Assembly (NCBI GenBank): GCA_036262035.1
Contig: DATAJS010000010.1
Coordinates: 1,178,381 to 1,242,380 of the forward strand
Length of the DNA: 64,000 bases
Origin: Burkholderiales bacterium
GTDB taxonomy: Bacteria; Pseudomonadota; Gammaproteobacteria; Burkholderiales; SG8-41
Reading direction: 5' to 3'
Positions 8,013 through 15,965 of the stretch are shown in pieces. The notes under the pieces are model-generated. The model ran no database searches, was not told the origin of the DNA, and worked only from the letters and a program-made list of their open reading frames with translations. Position 1 is the first letter of the stretch. Every line of letters begins with the position of its first letter. The position numbers were made by a program, and so were the translations under genes.

Positions 8013-8987
8013 ATGCGCTGTACGAGCGTCATGCTTGCGGCCGTGCTGGCTCTGGTGCCGGTCACCGCGTGGTGTCAGAGCGCCGGCCAGTTCCCTTCCA
8101 AGCCGGTGCGCTACGTGGTGCCTTTCGGCGCAGGCGCGGCGCCGGACATCGTCGGCCGGCTCGTCGCCGAAAAGCTCACGCGCACGTGGGGGCAGCAGGT
8201 GATCGTCGACAACCGCGTCGGCGTCGCCGGCGTGCTCGGCACCGCGTTCGTCGCGAAGTCCGCCCCCGACGGCTACAACCTCATCCAGTGCAACATCGCC
8301 TCCAGCGCGATCGCGGTGACGCTGTTCGCGAAGATGCCGTACGACCAGGTGCGCGACCTGGCGCCGATCGCGCGCATCGGCATGACGCCGAACATCCTCA
8401 CCGTGCATCCCTCGCTGCCGGTGAAGACGGTGAAGCAGCTCGTCGCCTACGCGAAAGGTCATCCGGGGCAGCTGAGCTATTCGTCGGGGCTGGTCGGCAC
8501 CTCCCCGCAGCTCTCCATGGAGCTGGTCAAGCTGGTGACGAAGATCGACGTCGTCAACGTGCCCTACAAGAACTCCGCGCAGGGCGTGACCGACAACATG
8601 GCGGGGCTGGTGCCGATCGGCATGGTCAACGTGCCGTCGGCGGTCGCGCCGATACAGGCGGGGCGGCTGCGTCCGCTCGCCATCACCAGCGCGAGCCGCA
8701 TATCGCAGCTCCCGGACGTGCCGACGATGCAGGAGTCGGGCATCCCCGGCTACGAAGTGAACTCGTGGTACGGCCTGTGCGCGCCCGCGGGGACGCCGGC
8801 GGCGCTGCTCGACCGGATGAACGCGGAGCTCAACTCGATCCTGGCCATGCCCGACATCCGGCATCGTTTCGACGAGCTCGTCGTCATCGGCCCGCCGACC
8901 ACGCGCGACGAATTCGACCGCTTCATCCGCGCCGAGATCGCGCGCTGGGCCAAAGTCATCAAGGACGCCGCCATACCGCTGCAATAA
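8013..8987 (+). CDS. Bug/TctC-family periplasmic binding protein
   Basis: This is a 324-residue extracytoplasmic solute receptor of the Bug family (the TctC component of TTT carriers). The signal peptide is residues 1-22 (MRCTSVMLAAVLALVPVTAWCQ). The family's first ligand loop is PFGAGAAPD, then DNRVGVAGVLG and APDGYNL follow, and a second domain contains PYKNSAQGVTDNMAG. The usual Gly-Gly before the loop Asp is Ala-Ala, hinting at a different carboxylated ligand. It is closely related to the copies at 9045 and 26278 (shared QCNIASSAIAV and SSGLVGTSPQLS-type segments), and its 5' leader matches that of 26278. No carrier genes are adjacent. Confidence 0.92.
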   Translation: MRCTSVMLAAVLALVPVTAWCQSAGQFPSKPVRYVVPFGAGAAPDIVGRLVAEKLTRTWGQQVIVDNRVGVAGVLGTAFVAKSAPDGYNLIQCNIASSAIAVTLFAKMPYDQVRDLAPIARIGMTPNILTVHPSLPVKTVKQLVAYAKGHPGQLSYSSGLVGTSPQLSMELVKLVTKIDVVNVPYKNSAQGVTDNMAGLVPIGMVNVPSAVAPIQAGRLRPLAITSASRISQLPDVPTMQESGIPGYEVNSWYGLCAPAGTPAALLDRMNAELNSILAMPDIRHRFDELVVIGPPTTRDEFDRFIRAEIARWAKVIKDAAIPLQ

Positions 8988-8989
8988 TT

Positions 8990-9030
8990 GGGGTCAGGTC
9001 CACATTTCCGCGAAATGTGGACCTGACCCC
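8990..9030. repeat. Perfect 18-bp palindrome (GGGGTCAGGTCC family)
   Basis: Arms GGGGTCAGGTCCACATTT (8990-9007) and their exact complement (9013-9030) flank a CCGCG loop. It begins 3 bases after the first Bug stop and ends just before the second Bug gene's ribosome site (GGGGAGGA). It could stall RNA polymerase, stabilise the upstream message, or be a mobile REP-type unit. Confidence 0.92.
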
Positions 9031-9044
9031 CGGGGAGGACCGCC

Positions 9045-10010
9045 ATGCGCCGTGCCGCCGTCGCCATCCTTGCGTCCGCAGTCCTGCCGCACTCCGTTGC
9101 CGTTGCGCAGACTTTCCCGGTGAAACCGGTGCGTTACGTGGTGCCGTTCGGCGCGGGCACCTCGCCCGATATCGTCGGACGGCTCATCGCCGACAAGCTC
9201 TCGCGCATCTGGGGACAGCAGGTGATCGTCGACAACCGCGTCGGCGCGGCCGGCACCATGGGCACCAACTTCGTCGCTAAATCGCCACCGGACGGGCACA
9301 CGCTGATCCAGTGCAACATCGCGTCGAGCGCGATCGCGGTGTCGCTGTTCGTCAAGATGCCGTACGACCAGCTTCGCGACGTCGCGGCGGTGACGCGCAT
9401 CGGCACGACGCCCAACATCGTCACGACGCACCCGTCGACGCCGTTCAGGTCGATGAAGGACCTCATCGCCTACGCCAAACGAAATCCGGGCAAGCTCTCC
9501 TACACGTCAGGGCTGGTCGGTACTTCACCGCAGCTCTCGTTCGAGCTCGTCAAGCTGATCGCGAAGATCGACATCGTGAACATCCCCTACAAGAACGGCG
9601 CACAGGGGATCACCGATACGATCGGCGGGCAGGTGCCGATCAACATCTCGAACTTTCCGCAGAGCGTCGCACCGGTGCAGTCGGGGCGGCTGCGGCCGCT
9701 CGCGGTCACGACCGCGCAGCGCGCCGCGACCTTTCCCGAGGTGCCGACCATGCAGGAAGCGGGCTTGGCCGGCTACGAGGTGAGCTCGTGGCAGGGCGTG
9801 TGCGCGCCGGGCGGCACGCCGCCGGCCGTGCTGGAGAAGATCAACGCGGACGTCAACGGCGTGCTGCGCATGACCGACGTCCACGCGCGGCTCGAGGAGC
9901 TCATGATGGGCGGCCCGGAGACCACGCGCGAACAGTTCGACCAGTTCATCCGCGGCGAGATCTCGCGCTGGGCGCGGGTGATCAAGGAAGCGGGGATACC
10001 TCAGCAGTAG
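9045..10010 (+). CDS. Bug/TctC-family periplasmic binding protein
   Basis: The 321-residue receptor has a signal peptide (MRRAAVAILASAVLPHSVAVAQ, cleavage near residue 22). The N-lobe contains PFGAGTSPDIVG, DNRVGAAGTMG and SPPDGHTL; the C-lobe has PYKNGAQGITDTIGG and ends in IKEAGIPQQ. It lies 57 bases behind a paralogue in the same orientation, separated only by the palindrome at 8990-9030. The high similarity of the two, including the QCNIASSAIAV segment, indicates tandem duplication. Its ribosome site GGGGAGGA lies 8 bases before the ATG. Confidence 0.92.
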   Translation: MRRAAVAILASAVLPHSVAVAQTFPVKPVRYVVPFGAGTSPDIVGRLIADKLSRIWGQQVIVDNRVGAAGTMGTNFVAKSPPDGHTLIQCNIASSAIAVSLFVKMPYDQLRDVAAVTRIGTTPNIVTTHPSTPFRSMKDLIAYAKRNPGKLSYTSGLVGTSPQLSFELVKLIAKIDIVNIPYKNGAQGITDTIGGQVPINISNFPQSVAPVQSGRLRPLAVTTAQRAATFPEVPTMQEAGLAGYEVSSWQGVCAPGGTPPAVLEKINADVNGVLRMTDVHARLEELMMGGPETTREQFDQFIRGEISRWARVIKEAGIPQQ

Positions 10011-10069
10011 CCGCCGCACCGACGGCCACCTCAGCGCAGAGCAACGACGTGCGTGCGAACCCAATCCAA

Positions 10070-10108
10070 CTACAGCTCGAGAACCTCAGCCAGCGAAAGG
10101 TATCGCAC
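10070..10108 (-). pseudogene. Stub of a Doc (Fic-family) toxin gene
   Basis: Four bases after the antitoxin stop, a GTG-started frame reads VRYLSLAEVLEL and then hits TAG. Death-on-curing (Doc) toxins typically begin (M/V)RYL-L-EVLELH, and their genes follow the antitoxin with almost no gap. After the premature stop no Doc-like sequence (HxFxxGNKR motif) is visible, so all but 12 codons seem to have been deleted. The call rests on a short but characteristic N-terminus plus position. Confidence 0.5.
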
Positions 10109-10112
10109 CTAG

Positions 10113-10307
10113 CTAGGCGAGACGGCGGTGCAGCTCGCGGTTTTTGTCCAGCAATCTCGAAGCGATTTGTTCGAAATCCTCTCCCGGCTGCGTGACCAGG
10201 TCGCGAACTGCCGCTTCGGCGAGGTCGCTGACGGAAACGTTCAAGCGAGCGGCGATGTCAGCGAGCTGCGCCTCGAGATTGGTGGGCACGTCCAGAGTGA
10301 TCTTCAT
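10113..10307 (-). CDS. Antitoxin-like ribbon-helix-helix protein (orphan)
   Basis: The 64-residue protein opens with a short beta strand and a helix (MKITLDVPTNLEAQLADIAA), then SVSDLAEAAVRDLV, the pattern of CopG/RHH-type antitoxins that bind DNA as dimers. The C-terminal 20 residues (PGEDFEQIASRLLDKNRELH) resemble a toxin-binding tail. The gene directly downstream should be the toxin, and a 12-codon Doc-like stub is found there, so the antitoxin looks orphaned. It may still repress its own promoter or neutralise a related toxin elsewhere. Confidence 0.7.
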   Translation of the reverse strand: MKITLDVPTNLEAQLADIAARLNVSVSDLAEAAVRDLVTQPGEDFEQIASRLLDKNRELHRRLA

Positions 10308-10370
10308 GGATGCACTTTACCACCGGACTGCACACCAAAGCTTTCGAGACGCACGCCCCAAATCTGCCGG

Positions 10371-10571
10371 TCAGTAATACCGCGCATCCCCCGGCCGGCG
10401 ATCGTAGCGGTTCGGCACGCCGTCGCGATCGCGGTCGCGATAGCCGTAGCCGTTGCCACGATAGCCGGAGTCGCGATAGCCGTAATCGTGGCGCGGTCCG
10501 TCGACAGGGTAGGCGACGCATCCCGACAGCACGGCGGCGCCGAGTGCGAGCGCTGCAAGCAGCTTTTTCAT
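10371..10571 (-). CDS. Small Tyr/Arg/Asp-rich lipoprotein
   Basis: The 66-residue protein has a clear lipoprotein signal (MKKLLAALALGAAVLSGC; lipobox LSGC). The tail is rich in Tyr, Gly and Asp-Arg (GYRDSGYRGNGYGYRDRDRD, then GVPNRYDRRPGD). The DRDGVPNRYD core resembles the calcium-binding Asp loops of thrombospondin type 3 repeats. GAAGGAG precedes the ATG. Such short periplasmic or outer-membrane lipoproteins are common and mostly uncharacterised in betaproteobacteria. Confidence 0.75.
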   Translation of the reverse strand: MKKLLAALALGAAVLSGCVAYPVDGPRHDYGYRDSGYRGNGYGYRDRDRDGVPNRYDRRPGDARYY

Positions 10572-10654
10572 GACGACTCCTTCGTATGTGTCTTACGCGA
10601 TATTCAACGCGCAGCCGCCGCCGGAGTCGTCAGGTCTTACAAACTGTTACCTCC

Positions 10655-10697
10655 GGGTCAGAGTCAGATTCGGGAACAATAATGTGACTCTGACCCC
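10655..10697. repeat. Palindrome of the GGGTCAGAGTCA subfamily
   Basis: GGGTCAGAGTCAGATT (10655-10670) pairs with AATGTGACTCTGACCC (10681-10696) with one mismatch around a CGGGAACAAT loop. It sits 3 bases beyond the stop of the hydroxyacid dehydrogenase gene. Single-arm copies occur at 19711-19735 and 57281-57300. Confidence 0.85.
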
Positions 10698-10700
10698 GAT

Positions 10701-11654
10701 TTAGTAGCCGCGGGCGCGGTCGACCAGCGCGGTCATCGGCTCGCCCGCGAGATAGCGCCTGGCGTTCTCCGCGAAGATGTCCGCGACGGCCGCGCTGCGC
10801 CCGGGGTGGCCGCCGCCGATGTGCGGCAACACGAGGATGCCTTCGGTCTGCCAGAAGGGATCCGACGCGGGGAGCGGCTCTTGGCGAAACACGTCGAGCA
10901 CCGCGCCCGCGATCGTCTTCGCTTTCACCGCCGCGATGAGATCCTCGTCGTGAATCACCGCGCCGCGCGCGAAGTTGATCAGGTAGGCGGTGGGCTTCAT
11001 GCGCTTCAATCGCGCGGCGTTGATGAAGCGGTCGGTGTCGGGCGTCGCAGGCAGCAATACGACGACGTAGTCCGACGCTGCGAGCACTTCGTCGGTCTCC
11101 GCCGAGCCGTAGACCTTGTCGACGTGAGCGACCGGAGAGGCCGTGCGCCTGGTGCCGATGACGCGCATGTCGAGCCCCGCCGCCTTGCGCGCGAGCTCCT
11201 GCCCGACCGCGCCGAGGCCGAGTATGCCGAGCGTCTTGCCCGCGAGCGTGCCGCAGGTGCGGCGCGTCCAGCGGCTCTCGCGCTGGTCCAGCACGATCGG
11301 CATGAACGGCTTGGTGAGGTGGAAGAGCGCGCCGAGGATGTTCTCGGGCATCGACAGGCGGTGGGAGCCGCGCGCGCAGGTGAGGGTCACGCTGTCCGGC
11401 AGGTCGGGGCTCTCGAGCCACGACTCGACACCGGCGGTCATCGTCTGCACCCAGCGCAGGCGAGAGGCCTGTTTGAGAGCGCCGTCGGGCTCCCAGCCGA
11501 CGAGGATCTCGGCGCGCCCGGCGAGGTCGTCCGGCAGCGCCTGGTCGCGCTTGAAGCTATGGATCTCCAGCCGGTCGAGCACCCCTTTGCGCTCGAGCGC
11601 CTGCTCGAAGGTGGGCGACTCGTTCAGCCACAGCACACAGACCGGTTTGCTCAT
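10701..11654 (-). CDS. D-2-hydroxyacid dehydrogenase
   Basis: The 317-residue protein has the D-isomer-specific 2-hydroxyacid dehydrogenase layout. The NAD-binding Rossmann domain is inserted in the middle (LGILGLGAVGQELARKA). The catalytic triad is present: Arg in INFARGAVI, Glu in DVFRQEPLP, and His in VLPHIGGG. It reduces a 2-keto acid such as glyoxylate or hydroxypyruvate to the D-hydroxyacid with NAD(P)H. The N-terminal domain lacks close similarity to PdxB or SerA types. GAGGAGGAG stands upstream of the ATG. It appears monocistronic and ends at a palindrome. Confidence 0.9.
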   Translation of the reverse strand: MSKPVCVLWLNESPTFEQALERKGVLDRLEIHSFKRDQALPDDLAGRAEILVGWEPDGALKQASRLRWVQTMTAGVESWLESPDLPDSVTLTCARGSHRLSMPENILGALFHLTKPFMPIVLDQRESRWTRRTCGTLAGKTLGILGLGAVGQELARKAAGLDMRVIGTRRTASPVAHVDKVYGSAETDEVLAASDYVVVLLPATPDTDRFINAARLKRMKPTAYLINFARGAVIHDEDLIAAVKAKTIAGAVLDVFRQEPLPASDPFWQTEGILVLPHIGGGHPGRSAAVADIFAENARRYLAGEPMTALVDRARGY

Positions 11655-11700
11655 CGACGGGCTCCTCCTCGTGAAGAGCCCGATCGTATCGCAACCGGCG

Positions 11701-11970
11701 TTATTTCTTCTTGGCGCTCTTTCTGGGCGCGGCCGCCTTGCGGACCGCCCTGGTTTTCTTCTTCGCCGGGCCCTTCTTCTTCGCCGCGCTCTTCTTCTTC
11801 GCGGCGGCCTTCCTCTTTGCCGCCGTCTCGGCCTTCGAGACGCGCTTCACGTCCTGTCCGTGCGCGCGTTTGTAGGTCTGAATGTCTTCGAACTCACCTT
11901 TTCTGCTGCGCTCGGCGTACAGCTTGGAATTACTCCGGCTGCGATGCGTCGTGCGTTTTTTGGCTGCCAT
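11701..11970 (-). CDS. Lys/Ala-rich basic protein with histone H1-like tail
   Basis: The 89-residue product has an N-terminal half with MAAKKRTTHRSRSNSKLYAE and YKRAHGQDVKRVSK, then a C-terminal half of KKKSAAKKKGPAKKKTRAV-type repeats as in AlgP or bacterial H1-like proteins. Such tails bind DNA or RNA non-specifically. The N-terminal part resembles small DUF3175-like proteins, but I am not certain. The ATG at 11970 has AAAGGA in front; the 26-codon upstream extension would be translated from the palindrome repeat at 11989-12040 and is rejected. Confidence 0.8.
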   Translation of the reverse strand: MAAKKRTTHRSRSNSKLYAERSRKGEFEDIQTYKRAHGQDVKRVSKAETAAKRKAAAKKKSAAKKKGPAKKKTRAVRKAAAPRKSAKKK

Positions 11971-11988
11971 CGTTAGTCCTTTGCGTCC

Positions 11989-12040
11989 AATTGGGGTCAG
12001 GTCCACATTCTCAATCAAGAATGTGGACCTGACCCCAATT
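11989..12040. repeat. Perfect 23-bp palindrome (GGGGTCAGGTCC family)
   Basis: Arms 11989-12011 and 12018-12040 are exact complements around the loop CAATCA; the core is TTGGGGTCAGGTCCACATTC. It lies between two minus-strand genes, 11 bases past the Gfo/Idh stop and 18 bases upstream of the basic-protein start. Confidence 0.93.
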
Positions 12041-12051
12041 AGTTGCAAACG

Positions 12052-13101
12052 TTATGCCAATGGCAGATGAACGCGCCGTCCTTCGCGGCTCGACGTGTGT
12101 ACCGCTTCGGTGAACTCCATGTAATGCACCGCGTCCGCGAACGACGTGCGGCGCACCTGCTCCTGGCCGCGGATCGCCGACACGAACTCTTCTTCGACGC
12201 GCCACTTGTAGCTCTTGTCCGCGGGGACTTCGATGATCGACATCGCCTTGTCGCCGCGCTTGCCGCCCGAGAGCACGAGGTTGTCGCGGCCGCGCTGCTC
12301 GAGCCGCAGCGTGCCTTCGCTGCCGTACAGCCACACCTCGGGTCCCGGCATGAAGCCCGCGACCGAGCTCCAGTGCATGCGCGCGATCGCGCCGTTGGCG
12401 TAGTCGGCGAGCACTTCGACGTGGTCCGGAACGGTGACCGCGCGGCGCTCGCCGCTATCCTTGTCCATGCGGTACGGCACCGCGAGGCGCGTGCGCGCCG
12501 TCACCGCCACCGCGTGACCCAGCCAGCGCGAGATCGACTCGTACCAGATGCCCATCGACATGATGTTCATGCCCGAGAACTCGCGGTCCATGCGCCAGTG
12601 CATCGGCGCGTCGCGGTTGACGAACCCCGCCGGCACCTTGAGATCGACCGACTGGAGCTCGCCGATGTAGCCGTCGGCGAGCAGGTGCATGACCATCGGA
12701 TCCGCGGCGAAGGTCGGCGGGCCCGGCACGACCTGCGTCACGAGGTTGGGCTTCGCGCGCGAGGCGGCGAGCATCTGCCGCGCCTCGGTCGAGTTCATCC
12801 CGATCCGCGCCTCGGTCAGCACGTGCTTGCCGGCGTCGAGCGCGGCGAGCGTGATCGGGCAGTGCATGTAAGGCCACGTGCCGATCACCACCGCGTCGAT
12901 CGCCGGATCGTTGACGAGCTCCTGCCAGCGGTCGTGCACGCGCGGGATGCCGAACTCCTGCGCGACCTTTTCCGACGAGGCGCGCGAGCGGTTCGAGACC
13001 GATACGATCTCGACGCCCGGGATCTTCTTGAGCTTGGGGATATGGTGCAGCTTGGTGTTGCCGCCTGCGCCGACGACGCCGACGCGTAAGGTTTCGCTCA
13101 T
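12052..13101 (-). CDS. Gfo/Idh/MocA-family oxidoreductase
   Basis: The 349-residue protein begins with a Rossmann fold (LRVGVVGAGGNTKLHHIPKL), followed by DAVVIGTWPYMH and a C-terminal alpha/beta domain typical of the glucose-fructose oxidoreductase/inositol dehydrogenase family. The usual catalytic EKP motif reads EAR (LTEARIGMNS), so the conserved Lys is missing and the chemistry may differ from classic family members. It is last in an apparent Bug - ThDP enzyme - oxidoreductase operon, 20 bases behind the ThDP gene, so it may act on that enzyme's substrate or product. AAGGAAG precedes the ATG. Confidence 0.87.
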   Translation of the reverse strand: MSETLRVGVVGAGGNTKLHHIPKLKKIPGVEIVSVSNRSRASSEKVAQEFGIPRVHDRWQELVNDPAIDAVVIGTWPYMHCPITLAALDAGKHVLTEARIGMNSTEARQMLAASRAKPNLVTQVVPGPPTFAADPMVMHLLADGYIGELQSVDLKVPAGFVNRDAPMHWRMDREFSGMNIMSMGIWYESISRWLGHAVAVTARTRLAVPYRMDKDSGERRAVTVPDHVEVLADYANGAIARMHWSSVAGFMPGPEVWLYGSEGTLRLEQRGRDNLVLSGGKRGDKAMSIIEVPADKSYKWRVEEEFVSAIRGQEQVRRTSFADAVHYMEFTEAVHTSSREGRRVHLPLA

Positions 13102-13121
13102 CTTCCTTCCTCTGGTGGTGG

Positions 13122-14765
13122 TCAGGCCGCGCCGCGGCGGTGCGAGAACGCGGTCTCCGCGCTCGTGATCATTTCCAGCAAGGCCGCGCGGCCGTTCTCG
13201 TTCTGCTCGCGCGCACGGAGTATGGCATTGCCGACTTCGGCCGGATTGTCGACGCGCTCGCTCCAGCCGCCGAGGTCTTTGGCGATGTTGGCGTAGCTGC
13301 CGCCGAGGTCGCGCGTCTTGTATTTCTCGTGCGAGTACTGCATCGCGTGGGTCTCGATCGCCATCGTGTTGTTGTTGAGCACGATCGTGGTCGAGGGGAT
13401 GCCCGAGCGCGCGGCGGTCTCGAAATCGAGCCCGGTCATGCCGAACGCGGCATCGCCCATGAAGTTCACGCAGAACTTGTCGGGCGCGCCGACCTTGGCG
13501 CCGATCGCGAGCCCGAGGCCGGTGCCGAGCTGGTGCGACTTGCCCCAGCCCAGATAGCCTCGCGGCCTCGAAGCGACGTAGAACGGCAGGAGCTGGTCGC
13601 GCGGGCTGCCCGAGTCGTGCGTGACGATCGCATCCTCCGACGGGATCACGCGCATGAACTCCGACATGACGAAATACGGGCAGAGCGGCTTCTCGGTCGA
13701 GCGCAGCTTCGCTTCCCAGCGGCCGAGCCATTCGTTGCGCAGCTTCTGGATCGTCTGCCGCGTCTCGGTCCTGCGCGGCTTGCCGCCGAGGCGCTCTTTC
13801 GCCGCTTCGGCGAGCTGCGCCAGCACGAGCTTCGCGTCGCCCAGTATCGGGATCTGCGTCTCGTTGATCTTGTTCAGATCGCGGGCGTCGTTCGTCGCGT
13901 GGACGATTTTCTTGCCGGGCGGTAGCACCGGCGTCGTGATGTTGTGCTTGGTGAGCGAGGTGCCGATCGCGAGGATGACGTCGCTGTCGTGCAGGTAGTG
14001 CCGGCCCTGTCCGGTGTAGACGATGCCGCCCGAGCCCAGCGCGAGCGCGTGGTCCTCCGGGAAACCGCTCTTGCCGTCGGTCGTCGTCATCACCGGCACG
14101 TCGAGGAGCTCGGCGAGCGCGACGAGCTCGGCGGTCGCTTCGGCGTAGAGCACGCCCTGGCCGGCGATGATCATGGGGCTGCGTGCTTCGAGGATCAGCT
14201 TCACCGCGTCGTCGATGTCGCGCGCGTCGCCGGCGGAGCGCGCCGCGCGGATCGGCGTGTAATCGACGGCGCCTTCGAAGTCCGCGGTCATGAGGTCCGC
14301 CGGCACTTCGACCATCACCGGACCCGGCCGGCCGTTCTTCAGCGCGTTGAACGCGCGCCGCATCGCCGCGACGACGTGCTCGGCGCGCGCGACCGGCTCG
14401 ACCTGCTTCACCACCGATGCGTAGGTGCGCGTCGAATTAAAGAGCGGGAACGTCTGCGCGGTCTCCTGCGGATGCCCGAGCGGCAGCAGCAGCACCGGAG
14501 ACGAATCCGAATACGCCGACGCGATGCCGGCGAACGCGTTCTCCGCCCCGGGGCCGTACTGCATCGCGAAGACGCCGGCGGGCTTGCCGTTCGCGACGCG
14601 CGTGCAGCCGTCGGCCATGTGCACCCCGACGCGCTCCTGCCGGCAGATGACGGGCCGTATGCCCGCCGCTGCCGCGGACTCGATGATCGGCGTGGTGGGA
14701 AAGCAGAACATCGTCGAGATGCCTTCGCGCTTCAGGATCTCGGTGATCGCATCCATCACTTTCAT
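13122..14765 (-). CDS. ThDP-dependent enzyme, acetolactate synthase large-subunit-like
   Basis: The 547-residue protein has E44 as activating Glu (CRQERVGVHMADG), a central domain with SPMIIAGQGVLYAEA, and a C-terminal ThDP/Mg site (MGDAAFGMTG with a downstream NNNT). It uses GDAAFG in place of GDGSF, as seen in some acetolactate synthase and phosphonopyruvate decarboxylase-like relatives. It lies between a Bug gene (14850) and an oxidoreductase (12052) in one orientation, which suggests uptake and breakdown of an organic acid. The ATG at 14765 has GGGAGG close by; longer starts add unrelated sequence. Confidence 0.86.
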   Translation of the reverse strand: MKVMDAITEILKREGISTMFCFPTTPIIESAAAAGIRPVICRQERVGVHMADGCTRVANGKPAGVFAMQYGPGAENAFAGIASAYSDSSPVLLLPLGHPQETAQTFPLFNSTRTYASVVKQVEPVARAEHVVAAMRRAFNALKNGRPGPVMVEVPADLMTADFEGAVDYTPIRAARSAGDARDIDDAVKLILEARSPMIIAGQGVLYAEATAELVALAELLDVPVMTTTDGKSGFPEDHALALGSGGIVYTGQGRHYLHDSDVILAIGTSLTKHNITTPVLPPGKKIVHATNDARDLNKINETQIPILGDAKLVLAQLAEAAKERLGGKPRRTETRQTIQKLRNEWLGRWEAKLRSTEKPLCPYFVMSEFMRVIPSEDAIVTHDSGSPRDQLLPFYVASRPRGYLGWGKSHQLGTGLGLAIGAKVGAPDKFCVNFMGDAAFGMTGLDFETAARSGIPSTTIVLNNNTMAIETHAMQYSHEKYKTRDLGGSYANIAKDLGGWSERVDNPAEVGNAILRAREQNENGRAALLEMITSAETAFSHRRGAA

Positions 14766-14849
14766 GGTCGTCCTCCCTTGGGCGAGTGGAGCTGTTTTCG
14801 ATGCGCCGGCAGCCTTATGTTCGCCTGCTTCAGCGCATCGCGCCACCCG

Positions 14850-15812
14850 TCATTGGGTTTCGATCCCGAGGTCCTTGACGATCTTGCCCCAGAACGCGTT
14901 CTGCTCGCGCATGAAACCCTCGAACTCCTTGGGCGAGGCGCTGGTGAGCTGGACCGCGCTCACCTTGGCGTAGCGCTCGGCGGTCCACGGGTCGTGCACG
15001 ACCTTGGTGACCGTCCTGAAGAGCCTGTCGACGATCGCCTGGGGCGTGCCTTTCGGCACGTAGATCCCCTGCCAGGACCCCAGGTTGAGCTCGGGATAAC
15101 CCGACTCGATCATCGTCGGCACGTCGGGCAGGGCGGCGACGCGCTGCTTCGCGACCACCGCCAGCACCTTGATCTTGCCGGTCTTGGCGTGCGGCACCAG
15201 CGACGCGGTGGTGACCATGGTCGCCGCGACCTCGCCCGACATCGTCGCGATCGTCGCGGCGCCGGCGCCGCCCTTGTACGCGACGTGGAGCATCTTGATG
15301 CCGGCCTTGCTCATGAAGAACTCCAGAGCCATGCGCTGCGCGCTGCCGAAACCCGCGGAGCCGTAGCTCAGCTTGCCCGCGTTCGCCTTGGCGTACGCGA
15401 TGAACTCCTTCAGGTTGTTCGGCGGCAGGCCGCCGTGGATGCCGAGCGCGCCCGGCACGTCGACCACGAGCGTGATCGGGATGAAGTGGCTCGGCCGGAT
15501 CGGGAACTTGGGGAACATGCTCGGGTTGATGCCCATGGCGCTGACGTTCCCGAGCAGGAAGGTGTAGCCGTCGGGCGTCGCGTGCGCGGCGGTCTCGACG
15601 CCGATGTTGCCGGAGGCGCCGGCGCGGTTGTCCACGACGACCTGCTGCCCGAATTCTTCCGCGAGCTTGGGCTGGAGGATGCGGCCGATGAAATCGGAGG
15701 CGCCGCCGGGCGCGAACGGCACGATCATGCGCACCGGGCGCGACGGATACTCCTGGGCGGCAGCCGTGGCGGCAACGAGAAACAGGAAGGTGAACAGAGC
15801 ACGCTTGACCAT
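14850..15812 (-). CDS. Bug/TctC-family periplasmic binding protein
   Basis: The 320-residue receptor starts MVKRALFTFLFLVAATAAAQ (signal peptide, cleavage at AAA-QE). The standard ligand loop PFAPGGASDFIG, DNRAGASGNIG and TPDGYTFLL are intact, and the second lobe has AYKGGAGAATIATMSG. It is first in a minus-strand operon followed after 84 bases by a ThDP enzyme and then an oxidoreductase. This is the clearest case in the window of a Bug protein embedded in a catabolic operon, so its ligand is probably the substrate of that ThDP enzyme. GAGGAG precedes the ATG. Confidence 0.92.
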   Translation of the reverse strand: MVKRALFTFLFLVAATAAAQEYPSRPVRMIVPFAPGGASDFIGRILQPKLAEEFGQQVVVDNRAGASGNIGVETAAHATPDGYTFLLGNVSAMGINPSMFPKFPIRPSHFIPITLVVDVPGALGIHGGLPPNNLKEFIAYAKANAGKLSYGSAGFGSAQRMALEFFMSKAGIKMLHVAYKGGAGAATIATMSGEVAATMVTTASLVPHAKTGKIKVLAVVAKQRVAALPDVPTMIESGYPELNLGSWQGIYVPKGTPQAIVDRLFRTVTKVVHDPWTAERYAKVSAVQLTSASPKEFEGFMREQNAFWGKIVKDLGIETQ

Positions 15813-15965
15813 GGAATCTCCTCGGAAGAACTTCCTTAGGCGGCGGCTTGTTTTAGTTTCGACTCTAATCCGTGCCACGGCCGCGGACAAGACCGCCGGG
15901 CGGGTATACGCTTTGCGGGCTGCGCGCATCGCACACCCCGTGCACTCTCACCGATGAGGCCCCCG

